Source of the DNA: Flabesymbios commensalis
Lineage: Eukaryota > Annelida > Polychaeta > Terebellida > Flabelligeridae
DNA length: 64,000 nt
Assembly (NCBI GenBank): GCA_964017125.1
Contig: CAXHKU010000905.1
Location: 1 to 64,000, forward strand
Direction: 5' to 3'
The stretch's first letter is position 1. Each line of letters begins with the position of its first letter. Shown here piece by piece: positions 14,947 through 28,671 of this stretch. A program made the position numbers and the translations under genes. Under the pieces are notes generated by a model. It worked only from the letters and a program-made list of their open reading frames with translations, made no database searches and had not been told where the DNA came from.

Positions 14947-17900
14947 AGGAATAACTTTTACAAATATTCAATCAAATTTCACACTGATCTCATTAATAAC
15001 TTTTTAAGTACTGAATCAAACTCCGCCAAATTTACAGGGAAGTTGCCGTAATACCAGCCGATGGTGCCTGCAAAATTACATGGAAAACGGTTAAGAATTG
15101 ACGTCTGAATTCACGTCGAAATGAATAACTTTTAAAAATATTCAATCAAATTTCACACTAATCTCATTAATAACTTTTGAAGTACTTAATCAAACTTCGT
15201 CAAATTAACTGGGAAGTTGCCGTAATACCAGCAGATGGTGACTGCAAATTTACATGGAAAACGGTTGAGAATTGACGTCTGAATTCACGTCGACATGAAT
15301 AACTTTTAAAAATAATCAATTAAATTTAACACTGATCTCATTAATAACTTTTGAAGTACTCAATCAAACTTTGCCAAATTTGAAGGGAAGTTGCCGTAAT
15401 ACCAGCCGATGGTGCCTGCAAAATTAGATGGAAAACGGTTGAGAATTGACGTCTGAATTGACGTCGAAAGGAATAACTTTTACAAATATTCAATCAAATT
15501 TCACGTCGAAATGAATAACTTTTACAAATATTCAATCAAATTTCACACTGCTCTCATAATTAACTTTTGAAGCACTAAATCAAACTTTGCCAAATTTACA
15601 GGGAAGTTGCCGTAATACCAGCCGATGGTGCCTGCAAAATTACATGGACAACAGTTGAGAATTGACGTCTGAATTGACGTCGAAATGAATAACTTTTACA
15701 AATATTCAATCAAATTTCACGTCGAAATGAATAACTTTTCCAAATATTCAATCAAATTTCACACTGATCTCATTAATAACTTTTGAAGTACTAAATCAAA
15801 CTTTTCCAAATTTACAGGGAAGTTCCCGTAATACCAGCCGATGGTGCCTGCAAAATTACATGGAAAACGGTTGAGAATTGACGTCTGAATTGACGTCGAA
15901 ATGAATAACTTTTACAAATATTCAATCAAATTTCACACTTATCTCATTAATAACTTTTGAAGTACTAAATCAAACTTCGCCAAATTTACAGGGAAGTTGC
16001 CGTAATACCAGCCGATGGTGCCTGCAAAATTAGATGGAAAACGGTTGAGAATTGACGTCTGAATTGCACGAAAGGAATAACTTTTACAAATATTCAATCA
16101 AATTTCACATTGATATCATTAATAACTTTTGAAGTACTAAATCAAACTCCGCCAAATTTACAGGGAAGTTGCCGTAATAGCAGCCGATTGTGCCTGCAAA
16201 ATTACATGGAAAACGGTTGAGAATTGACGTCTGAATTGACGTCGAAATGAATAACTTTTACAAATATTCAATCAAATTTCACGTCGAAATGAATAACTTT
16301 TCCAAATATTCAATCAAATTTCACACTGATCTCATAAATAACTTTTGAAGTACTAAATCAAACTTTTCCAAATTTACAGGGAAGTTCCCGTAATACCAGC
16401 CGATGGTGCCTGCAAAATTACATGGAAAACGGTTGAGAATTGACGTCTGAATTGACGTCGAAATGAACAACTTTTACAAATATTCAATCAAATTTCACAC
16501 TGATCTCATTAATAACTTTTGAAGTACTAAATCAAACTTCGCCAAATTTACAGGGAAGTTGCCGTAATACCAGCCGATTGTGTCTACAAAATTACATGGA
16601 AAACGGTTGTGAATTGACGTCTGAATTGACGTCGAAATGAATAACTTTTACAAATATTCAATCAAATTTCACACTGATCTCATTAATAACTTTTGAAGTA
16701 CTAAATCAAACTTCGCCAAATTTACAGGGAAGTTGCCGTAATACCAGCCGATGGTGCCTGCAAAATTACATAGAAACCGGTTGAGAATTGACGTCTGAAT
16801 TGACGTCGAAAGGAATAACTTTTACAAATATTCAATCAAATTTCACACTGATCTCATAAATAACTTTTGAAGTACTAAATCAAACTTTGCCAAATTTACA
16901 GGGAAGTTGCCGTAATACCAGCCGATGGTGCCTGCAAAATTAGATGGAAAACGGTTGAGAATTGACGTCTGAATTGACGTCGAAAGGAATAACTTTTACA
17001 AATATTCAATCAAATTTCACACTGATCTCATTAATAACTTTTTAAGTACTGAATCAAACTCCGCCAAATTTACAGGGAAGTTGCCGTAATACCAGCCGAT
17101 GGTGCCTGCAAAATTACATGGAAAACGGTTAAGAATTGACGTCTGAATTCACGTCGAAATGAATAACTTTTAAAAATATTCAATCAAATTTCACACTAAT
17201 CTCATTAATAACTTTTGAAGTACTTAATCAAACTTCGTCAAATTAACTGGGAAGTTGCCGTAATACCAGCAGATGGTGACTGCAAATTTACATGGAAAAC
17301 GGTTGAGAATTGACGTCTGAATTCACGTCGACATGAATAACTTTTAAAAATAATCAATTAAATTTAACACTGATCTCATTAATAACTTTTGAAGTACTCA
17401 ATCAAACTTTGCCAAATTTGAAGGGAAGTTGCCGTAATACCAGCCGATGGTGCCTGCAAAATTAGATGGAAAACGGTTGAGAATTGACGTCTGAATTGAC
17501 GTCGAAAGGAATAACTTTTACAAATATTCAATCAAATTTCACGTCGAAATGAATAACTTTTACAAATATTCAATCAAATTTCACACTGCTCTCATAATTA
17601 ACTTTTGAAGCACTAAATCAAACTTTGCCAAATTTACAGGGAAGTTGCCGTAATACCAGCCGATGGTGCCTGCAAAATTACATGGACAACAGTTGAGAAT
17701 TGACGTCTGAATTGACGTCGAAATGAATAACTTTTACAAATATTCAATCAAATTTCACGTCGAAATGAATAACTTTTCCAAATATTCAATCAAATTTCAC
17801 ACTGATCTCATTAATAACTTTTGAAGTACTAAATCAAACTTTTCCAAATTTACAGGGAAGTTCCCGTAATACCAGCCGATGGTGCCTGCAAAATTACATG

Positions 17901-20900
17901 GAAAACGTTGAGAATTGACGTCTGAATTGACGTCGAAATGAATAACTTTTACAAATATTCAATCAAATTTCACACTGATCTCATTAATAACTTTTGAAGT
18001 ACTAAATCAAACTTCGCCAAATTTACAGGGAAGTTGCCGTAATACCAGCCGATTGTGTCTACAAAATTACATGGAAAACGGTTGTGAATTGACGTCTGAA
18101 TTGACGTCGAAATGAATAACTTTTACAAATATTCAATCAAATTTCACACTGATCTCATTAATAACTTTTGAAGTACTAAATCAAACTTCGCCAAATTTAC
18201 AGGGAAGTTGCCGTAATACCAGCCGATGGTGCCTGCAAAATTACATAGAAACCGGTTGAGAATTGACGTCTGAATTGACGTCGAAAGGAATAACTTTTAC
18301 AAATATTCAATCAAATTTCACACTGATCTCATAAATAACTTTTGAAGTACTAAATCAAACTTTGCCAAATTTACAGGGAAGTTGCCGTAATACCAGCCGA
18401 TGGTGCCTGCAAAATTAGATGGAAAACGGTTGAGAATTGACGTCTGAATTGACGTCGAAAGGAATAACTTTTACAAATATTCAATCAAATTTCACACTGA
18501 TCTCATTAATAACTTTTTAAGTACTGAATCAAACTCCGCCAAATTTACAGGGAAGTTGCCGTAATACCAGCCGATGGTGCCTGCAAAATTACATGGAAAA
18601 CGGTTAAGAATTGACGTCTGAATTCACGTCGAAATGAATAACTTTTAAAAATATTCAATCAAATTTCACACTAATCTCATTAATAACTTTTGAAGTACTT
18701 AATCAAACTTCGTCAAATTAACTGGGAAGTTGCCGTAATACCAGCAGATGGTGACTGCAAATTTACATGGAAAACGGTTGAGAATTGACGTCTGAATTCA
18801 CGTCGACATGAATAACTTTTAAAAATAATCAATTAAATTTAACACTGATCTCATTAATAACTTTTGAAGTACTCAATCAAACTTTGCCAAATTTGAAGGG
18901 AAGTTGCCGTAATACCAGCCGATGGTGCCTGCAAAATTAGATGGAAAACGGTTGAGAATTGACGTCTGAATTGACGTCGAAAGGAATAACTTTTACAAAT
19001 ATTCAATCAAATTTCACGTCGAAATGAATAACTTTTACAAATATTCAATCAAATTTCACACTGCTCTCATAATTAACTTTTGAAGCACTAAATCAAACTT
19101 TGCCAAATTTACAGGGAAGTTGCCGTAATACCAGCCGATGGTGCCTGCAAAATTACATGGACAACAGTTGAGAATTGACGTCTGAATTGACGTCGAAATG
19201 AATAACTTTTACAAATATTCAATCAAATTTCACGTCGAAATGAATAACTTTTCCAAATATTCAATCAAATTTCACACTGATCTCATTAATAACTTTTGAA
19301 GTACTAAATCAAACTTTTCCAAATTTACAGGGAAGTTCCCGTAATACCAGCCGATGGTGCCTGCAAAATTACATGGAAAACGGTTGAGAATTGACGTCTG
19401 AATTGACGTCGAAATGAATAACTTTTACAAATATTCAATCAAATTTCACACTGATCTCATTAATAACTTTTGAAGTACTAAATCAAACTTCGCCAAATTT
19501 ACAGGGAAGTTGCCGTAATACCAGCCGATTGTGTCTACAAAATTACATGGAAAACGGTTGTGAATTGACGTCTGAATTGACGTCGAAATGAATAACTTTT
19601 ACAAATATTCAATCAAATTTCACACTGATCTCATTAATAACTTTTGAAGTACTAAATCAAACTTCGCCAAATTTACAGGGAAGTTGCCGTAATACCAGCC
19701 GATGGTGCCTGCAAAATTACATAGAAACCGGTTGAGAATTGACGTCTGAATTAACGTCGAAAGGAATAACTTTTACAAATATTCAATCAAATTTCACACT
19801 GATCTCATAAATAACTTTTGAAGTACTAAATCAAACTTTGCCAAATTTACAGGGAAGTTGCCGTAATACCAGCCGATGGTGCCTGCAAAATTAGATGGAA
19901 AACGGTTGAGAATTGACGTCTGAATTGACGTCGAAAGGAATAACTTTTACAAATATTCAATCAAATTTCACACTGATCTCATTAATAACTTTTGAAGTAC
20001 TAAATCAAACTTCGCCAAATTTACAGGGAAGTTGCCGTAATACCAGCCGATGGTGCCTGCAAAATTACATGGACACCGGTTGAGAATTGACGTCTGAATT
20101 GACGTCGAAAGGAATAACTTTTACAAATATTCAATCAAATTTCACACTGATCTCATAAATAACTTTTGAAGTACTAAATCAAACTTTGCCAAATTTACAG
20201 GGAAGTTGCCGTAATACCAGCCGATGATGCCTGCAAAATTAGATGGAAAACGGTTGAGAATTGTCGTCTGAATTGACGTCGAAAGGAATAACTTTTACAA
20301 ATATTCAATCAAATTTCACACTGATCTCATTAATAACTTTTGTAGTACTAAATCAAACTCCGCTAAATTTACAGGGAAGTTGGCGTAATACCAGCCGATT
20401 GTGCCTGCAAAATTACATGGAAAACGATTGAGAATTGACGTCTGAATTGACGTCGAAATGAATAACTTTTACAAATATTCAATCAAATTTCTCACTGATC
20501 TCATAAATAACTTTTGAAGTACTAAATCAAACTTCGCCAAATTTACAGGAAAGTTGCCGTAATACCAGCCGATGGTGCCTGCAAAATTACATGGAAACCG
20601 GTTGAGAATTGACGTCCGAATTGACGTCGAAAGGAATAACTTTTACAAATATTCAATCAAATTTCACACTGATCTCATTAATAACTTATTAAGTACTGAA
20701 TCAAACTCCGCCAAATTTACAGGGAAGTTGCCGTAATACCAGCCGATGGTGCCTGCAAAATTACATGGAAAACGGTTTAGAATTGACGTCTGAATTCACG
20801 TCGAAATGAATAACTTTTAAAAATATTCAATCAAATTTCACACTAATCTCATTAATAACTTTTGAAGTACTCAATCAAACTTCGTCAAATTAACTGGGAA

Positions 20901-23900
20901 GTTGCCGTAATACCAGCAGATGGTGACTGCAAATTTACATGGTAAACGGTTGAGAATTGACGTCTGAATTCACGTCGACATGAATAACTTTTAAAAATAA
21001 TCAATCAAATTTAACACTGATCTCATTAATAACTTTTGAAGTACTCAATCAAACTTTGCCAAATTTGAAGGGAAGTTGCCGTAATACCAGCCGATGGTGC
21101 CTGCAAAATTAGATGGAAAACGGTTGAGAATTGACGTCTGAATTGACGTCGAAAGGAATAACTTTTACAAATATTCAATCAAATTTCACGTCGAAATGAA
21201 TAACTTTTACAAATATTCAATCAAATTTCACACTGATCTCATAAATAACTTTTGAAGCACTAAATCAAACTTTGCCAAATTTACAGGGAAGTTGCCGTAA
21301 TACCAGCCGATGGTGCCTGCAAAATTACATGGACAACAGTTGAGAATTGACGTCTGAATTGACGTCGAAATGAATAACTTTTACAAATATTCAATCAAAT
21401 TTCACGTCGAAATGAATAACTTTTCCAAATATTCAATCAAATTTCACACTGATCTCATTAATAACTTTTGAAGTACTCAATCAAACTTTTCCAAATTTAC
21501 AGGGAAGTTCCCGTAATACTAGCCGATGGTGCCTGCAAAATTACATGGAAAACGGTTGAGAATTGACGTCTGAATTGACGTCGAAATGAATAACTTTTAC
21601 AAATATTCAATCAAATTTCACACTTATCTCATTAATAACTTTTGAAGTACTAAATCAAACTCCGCTAAATTTACAGGGAAGTTGGCGTAATACCAGCCGA
21701 TTGTGCCTGCAAAATTACATGGAAAACGATTGAGAATTGACGTCTGAATTGACGTCGAAATGAATAACTTTTACAAATATTCAATCAAATTTCTCACTGA
21801 TCTCATAAATAACTTTTGAAGTACTAAATCAAACTTCGCCAAATTTACAGGAAAGTTGCCGTAATACCAGCCGATGGTGCCTGCAAAATTACATGGAAAC
21901 CGGTTGAGAATTGACGTCCGAATTGACGTCGAAAGGAATAACTTTTACAAATATTCAATCAAATTTCACACTGATCTCATTAATAACTTATTAAGTACTG
22001 AATCAAACTCCGCCAAATTTACAGGGAAGTTGCCGTAATACCAGCCGATGGTGCCTGCAAAATTACATGGAAAACGGTTTAGAATTGACGTCTGAATTCA
22101 CGTCGAAATGAATAACTTTTAAAAATATTCAATCAAATTTCACACTAATCTCATTAATAACTTTTGAAGTACTCAATCAAACTTCGTCAAATTAACTGGG
22201 AAGTTGCCGTAATACCAGCAGATGGTGACTGCAAATTTACATGGTAAACGGTTGAGAATTGACGTCTGAATTCACGTCGACATGAATAACTTTTAAAAAT
22301 AATCAATCAAATTTAACACTGATCTCATTAATAACTTTTGAAGTACTCTATCAAACTTTGCCAAATTTGAAGGGAAGTTGCCGTAATACCAGCCGATGGT
22401 GCCTGCAAAATTAGATGGAAAACGGTTGAGAATTGACGTCTGAATTGACGTCGAAAGGAATAACTTTTACAAATATTCAATCAAATTTCACGTCGAAATG
22501 AATAACTTTTACAAATATTCAATCAAATTTCACACTGATCTCATAAATAACTTTGAAGCACTAAATCAAACTTTGCCAAATTTACAGGGAAGTTGCCGTA
22601 ATACCAGCCGATGGTGCCTGCAAAATTACATGGACAACAGTTGAGAATTGACGTCTGAATTGACGTCGAAATGAATAACTTTTACAAATATTCAATCAAA
22701 TTTCACGTCGAAATGAATAACTTTTCCAAATATTCAATCAAATTTCACACTGATCTCATTAATAACTTTTGAAGTACTCAATCAAACTTTTCCAAATTTA
22801 CAGGGAAGTTCCCGTAATACTAGCCGATGGTGCCTGCAAAATCACATGGAAACCGGTTGAGAATTGACGTCTGAATTGACGTCGAAATGAATAACTTTTA
22901 CAAATATTCAATCAAATTTCACACTTATCTCATTAATAACTTTTGAAGTACTAAATCAAACTTCGCCAAATTTACAGGGAAGTTGCCGTAATACCAGCCG
23001 ATGGTGCCTGCAAAATTAGATGGAAAACGGTTGAGAATTGACGTCTGAATTGACGTCGAAAGGAATAACTTTTACAAATATTCAATCAAATTTCACATTG
23101 ATATCATTAATAACTTTTGAAGTACTAAATCAAACTCCGCCAAATTTACAGGGAAGTTGCCGTAATAGCAGCCGATTGTGCCTGCAAAATTACATGGAAA
23201 ACGGTTGAGAATTGACGTCTGAATTGACGTCGAAATGAATAACTTTTACAAATATTCAATCAAATTTCACGTCGAAAGGAATAACTTTTACAAATATTCA
23301 ATCAAATTTCACACTGATCTCATTAATAACTTTTGAAGTACTAAATAAAACTTCGCCAAATTTACAGGGAAGTTGCCGTAATACCAGCCGATGGTGCCTG
23401 CAAAATTACATGGACACCGGTTGAGAATTGACGTCTGAATTGACGTCGAAAGGAATAACTTTTACAAATATTCAATCAAATTTCACACTGATCTCATAAA
23501 TAACTTTTGAAGTACTAAATCAAACTTTGCCAAATTTACAGGGAAGTTGCCGTAATACCAGCCGATGGTGCCTGCAAAATTAGATGGAAAACGGTTGAGA
23601 ATTGTCGTCTGAATTGACGTCGAAAGGAATAACTTTTACAAATATTCAATCAAATTTCACACTGATCTCATTAATAACTTTTGTAGTAGTAAATCAAACT
23701 CCGCTAAATTTACAGGGAAGTTGGCGTAATACCAGCCGATTGTGCCTGCAAAATTACATGGAAAACGATTGAGAATTGACGTCTGAATTGACGTCGAAAT
23801 GAATAACTTTTACAAATATTCAATCAAATTTCTCACTGATCTCATAAATAACTTTTGAAGTACTAAATCAAACTTCGCCAAATTTACAGGAAAGTTGCCG

Positions 23901-26900
23901 TAATACCAGCCGATGGTGCCTGCAAAATTACATGGAAACCGGTTGAGAATTGACGTCTGAATTGACGTCGAAAGGAATAACTTTTACAAATATTCAATCA
24001 AATTTCACACTGATCTCATTAATAACTTATTAAGTACTGAATCAAACTCCGCCAAATTTACAGGGAAGTTGCCGTAATACCAGCCGATGGTGCCTGCAAA
24101 ATTACATGGAAAACGGTTTAGAATTGACGTCTGAATTCACGTCGAAATGAATAACTTTTAAAAATATTCAATCAAACTTCACACTAATCTCATTAATAAC
24201 TTTTGAAGTACTCAATCAAACTTCGTCAAATTAACTGGGAAGTTGCCGTAATACCAGCAGATGGTGACTGCAAATTTACATGGAAAACGGTTGAGAATTG
24301 ACGTCTGAATTCACGTCGACATGAATAACTTTTAAAAATAATCAATCAAATTTAACACTGATCTCATTAATAACTTTTGAAGTACTCAATCAAACTTTGC
24401 CAAATTTGAAGGGAAGTTGCCGTAATACCAGCCGATGGTGCCTGCAAAATTAGATGGAAAACGGTTGAGAATTGACGTCTGAATTGACGTCGAAAGGAAT
24501 AACTTTTACAAATATTCAATCAAATTTCACGTCGAAATGAATAACTTTTACAAATATTCAATCAAATTTCACACTGATCTCATAAATAACTTTTGAAGCA
24601 CTAAATCAAACTTTGCCAAATTTACAGGGAAGTTGCCGTAATACCAGCCGATGGTGCCTGCAAAATTACATGGACAACAGTTGAGAATTGACGTCTGAAT
24701 TGACGTCGAAATGAATAACTTTTACAAATATTCAATCAAATTTCACGTCGAAATGAATAACTTTTCCAAATATTCAATCAAATTTCACACTGATCTCATT
24801 AATAACTTTTGAAGTACTCAATCAAACTTTTCCAAATTTACAGGGAAGTTCCCGTAATACCAGCCGATGGTGCCTGCAAAATTACATGGAAAACGGTTGA
24901 GAATTGACGTCTGAATTGACGTCGAAATGAATAACTTTTACAAATATTCAATCAAATTTCACACTTATCTCATTAATAACTTTTGAAGTACTAAATCAAA
25001 CTTCGCCAAATTTACAGGGAAGTTGCCGTAATACCAGCCGATGGTGCCTGCAAAATTAGATGGAAAACGGTTGAGAATTGACGTCTGAATTGACGTCGAA
25101 AGGAATAACTTTTACAAATATTCAATCAAATTTCACACTGATCTCATAAATAACTTTTGAAGTACTAAATCAAACTTTGCCAAATTTACAGGGAAGTTGC
25201 CGTAATACCAGCCGATGGTGCCTGCAAAATTAGATGGAAAACGGTTGAGAATTGTCGTCTGAATTGACGTCGAAAGGAATAACTTTTACAAATATTCAAT
25301 CAAATTTCACACTGATCTCATTAATAACTTTTGTAGTACTAAATCAAACTCCGCTAAATTTACAGGGAAGTTGGCGTAATACCAGCCGATTGTGCCTGCG
25401 AAATTACATGGAAAACGATTGAGAATTGACGTCTGAATTGACGTCGAAATGAATAACTTTTACAAATATTCAATCAAATTTCTCACTGATCTCATAAATA
25501 ACTTTTGAAGTACTAAATCAAACTTCGCCAAATTTACAGTAAAGTTGCCGTAATACCAGCCGATGGTGCCTGCAAAATTACATGGAAACCGGTTGAGAAT
25601 TGACGTCTGAATTGACGTCGAAAGGAATAACTTTTACAAATATTCAATCAAATTTCACACTGATCTCATTAATAACTTATTAAGTACTGAATCAAACTCC
25701 GCCAAATTTACAGGGAAGTTGCCGTAATACCAGCCGATGGTGCCTGCAAAATTACATGGAAAACGGTTTAGAATTGACGTCTGAATTCACGTCGAAATGA
25801 ATAACTTTTAAAAATATTCAATCAAATTTCACACTAATCTCATTAATAACTTTTGAAGTACTCAATCAAACTTCGTCAAATTAACTGGGAAGTTGCCGTA
25901 ATACCAGCAGATGGTGACTGCAAATTTACATGGAAAACGGTTGAGAATTGACGTCTGAATTCACGTCGACATGAATAACTTTTAAAAATAATCAATCAAA
26001 TTTAACACTGATCTCATTAATAACTTTTGAAGTACTCAATCAAACTTTGCCAAATTTGAAGGGAAGTTGCCGTAATACCAGCCGATGGTGCCTGCAAAAT
26101 TAGATGGAAAACGGTTGAGAATTGACGTCTGAATTGACGTCGAAAGGAATAACTTTTACAAATATTCAATCAAATTTCACGTCGAAATGAATAACTTTTA
26201 CAAATATTCAATCAAATTTCACACTGATCTCATAAATAACTTTTGAAGCACTAAATCAAACTTTGCCAAATTTACAGGGAAGTTGCCGTAATACCAGCCG
26301 ATGGTGCCCGCAAAATTACATGGACAACAGTTGAGAATTGACGTCTGAATTGACGTCGAAATGAATAACTTTTACAAATATTCAATCAAATTTCACGTCG
26401 AAATGAATAACTTTTCCAAATATTCAATCAAATTTCACACTGATCTCATTATTAACTTTTGAAGTACTCAATCAAACTTTTCCAAATTTACAGGGAAGTT
26501 CCCGTAATACCAGCCGATGGTGCCTGCAAAATTACATGGAAAACGGTTGAGAATTGACGTCTGAATTGACGTCGAAATGAATAACTTTTACAAATATTCA
26601 ATCAAATTTCACACTTATCTCATTAATAACTTTTGAAGTACTAAATCAAACTTCGCCAAATTTACAGGGAAGTTGCCGTAATACCAGCCGATGGTGCCTG
26701 CAAAATTAGATGGAAAACGGTTGAGAATTGACGTCTGAATTGACGTCGAAAGGAATAACTTTTACAAATATTCAATCAAATTTCACATTGATATCATTAA
26801 TAACTTTTGAAGTCCTAAATCAAACTCCGCCAAATTTACAGGGAAGTTGCCGTAATAGCAGCCGATTGTGCCTGCAAAATTACATGGAAAACGGTTGAGA

Positions 26901-27281
26901 ATTGACGTCTGAATTGACGTCGAAATGAATAACTTTTACAAATATTCAATCAAATTTCACGTCGAAAGGAATAACTTTTACAAATATTCAATCAAATTTC
27001 ACACTGATCTCATTAATAACTTTTGAAGTACTAAATAAAACTTCGCCAAATTTACAGGGAAGTTGCCGTAATACCAGCCGATGGTGCCTGCAAAATTACA
27101 TGGACACCGGTTGAGAATTGACGTCTGAATTGACGTCGAAAGGAATAACTTTTACAAATATTCAATCAAATTTCACACTGATCTCATCAATAACTTTTTA
27201 AGTACTGAATCAAACTCCGCCAAATTTACAGGGAGGTTGCCGTAATACCAGCTGATGGTGCCTGCAAAATTACATGGAAAA

Positions 27282-27633
27282 CTATGAAAGCTCAAAAGGG
27301 ACATTATCTCCTTCTTGTGTGATTTAGATGTACGCCCTCGCCACACAGTCGTTCGTCCTCGCCACACGGTCGTTCGTCCTCGCCACACAGTCGTTCGTCC
27401 TCGCCACACGGTCGTTCGTCCTCGCCACACCGTCGTTCGTCCTCGCCACACCGTCGTTTGTCCTCGCCACACCGTCGTTCGTCCTCGCCACACAGTCGCT
27501 CGTCCTCGCCACACCGTCGTTCGTCCTCGCCACACGGTCGTTCGTCCTCGCCACACGGTCGTTCGTCCTCGCCACACAGTCGTTCGTCCTCGCCACACGG
27601 TCGTTCGTCCTCGCCACACCGTCGTTCGTCCTC
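27282..27633 (+). mobile_element. Captured foldback-element terminus (14 minisatellite units)
   Basis: This begins with the element's outer end CTATGAAAGCTCAAAAGGG, followed by about 14 units of the 21-bp minisatellite (27333-27633). It stops abruptly where satellite resumes. The order of unit variants (A, G, A, G, C, C, C, A, C, G, G, A, G, C before GTCG) equals the first 14 units of the full element at 28672. It is thus a copy of that same end made by tandem duplication, not a separate insertion. Confidence 0.9.
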
Positions 27634-28620
27634 CAGCCGATGGTGCCTGCAAAATTACATGGACAACAGTTGAGAATTGACGTCTGAATTGACGTCGAAA
27701 TGAATAACTTTTACTAATATTCCATCAAATTTCACGTCGAAATGAATAACTTTTCCAAATATTCAATCAAATTTCACACTGATCTCATTAATAACTTTTG
27801 AAGTACTCAATCAAACTTTTCCAAATTAACAGGGAAGTTCCCGTAATACCAGCCGATGGTGCCTGCAAAATTACATGGAAAACGGTTGAGAATTGACGTC
27901 TGAATTGACGTCGAAATGAATAACTTTTACAAATATTCAATCAAATTTCACACTTATCTCATTAATAACTTTTGAAGTACTAAATCAAACTTCGCCAAAT
28001 TTACAGGGAAGTTGCCGTAATACCAGCCGATGGTGCCTGCAAAATTAGATGGAAAACGGTTGAGAATTGACGTCTGAATTGACGTCGAAAGGAATAACTT
28101 TTACAAATATTCAATCAAATTTCACATTGATATCATTAATAACTTTTGAAGTACTAAATCAAACTCCGCCAAATTTACAGGGAAGTTGCCGTAATAGCAG
28201 CCGATTGTGCCTGCAAAATTACATGGAAAACGGTTGAGAATTAACGTCTGAATTGACGTCGAAATGAATAACTTTTACAAATATTCAATCAAATTTCACG
28301 TCGAAAGGAATAACTTTTACAAATATTCAATCAAATTTCACACTGATCTCATTAATAACTTTTGAAGTACTAAATAAAACTTCGCCAAATTTACAGGGAA
28401 GTTGCCGTAATACCAGCCGATGGTGCCTGCAAAATTACATGGACACCGGTTGAGAATTGACGTCTGAATTGACGTCGAAAGGAATAACTTTTACAAATAT
28501 TCAATCAAATTTCACACTGATCTCATCAATAACTTTTTAAGTACTGAATCAAACTCCGCCAAATTTACAGGGAGGTTGCCGTAATACCAGCTGATGGTGC
28601 CTGCAAAATTACATGGAAAG
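27634..28620. repeat. Satellite island between the two foldback ends
   Basis: These are satellite monomers of the right-hand type lying between the captured terminus and the complete element. They belong to the second 1339-bp block and match 26295-27281, with a few private changes (TACTAATATTCC near 27715, TTAACGTC near 28242). Confidence 0.92.
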
Positions 28621-28671
28621 CTATGAAAGCTCAAAAGGGACATTATCTCCTTCTATTGTGATTTAGATGTA

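Larger units (their letters stand above)
1..27281. repeat. 174-bp tandem satellite array, higher-order organised
   Basis: The whole stretch is one head-to-tail satellite. Successive monomers start (at the TGAG of GGTTGAGAATT) at 921, 1095, 1269, 1443, 1617 and 1791, giving a period of exactly 174 bp. Landmarks in order are GGTTGAGAATTGACGTCTG, AATTGACGTCGAA, AATAACTTTTACAAATATTC, CACACTGATCTCATTAATAA, TACAGGGAAGTTGCCG and CCAGCCGATGGTGCCTGC. I estimate about 150 monomers. Neighbours differ by shared diagnostic variants such as ATTAGATGG or ATTACATGG, and GAATTCACG (an EcoRI site) or GAATTGACG. The array runs off the left edge of the window. It has no coding content: stops interrupt every frame within one or two monomers. 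Monomer length near nucleosome spacing, homogeneity and higher-order structure suggest a centromeric or pericentromeric satellite; that role is inferred. Confidence 0.97.
10440..27281. repeat. Right-hand satellite domain with 7- to 12-monomer blocks
   Basis: This part of the array carries variants not seen on the left, notably ATTAACTGGGAAG with GCAGATGGTGACTGC, and GGACAACAGTTGAG. The last marker lies at 11871, 13695, 15647, 17685, 19160, 21332, 22633, 24673, 26323 and 27662. The spacings are 1824, 1952, 2038, 1475, 2172, 1301, 2040, 1650 and 1339 bp. Excluding the last, these equal about 10, 11 (with an 86-bp deletion), 11, 8, 12, 7, 11 and 9 monomers, each including two or three 216-bp forms. 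The last spacing contains foldback DNA. The left-right boundary is gradual and placed only approximately. Confidence 0.85.

Noticed and set aside
1-27281. CENP-B box in the satellite monomer
   Set aside because: TTCGCCAAATTTACAGGG resembles the box, but the required spacing and CGGG are absent. The TTTACCGGG variant also has the wrong spacing.
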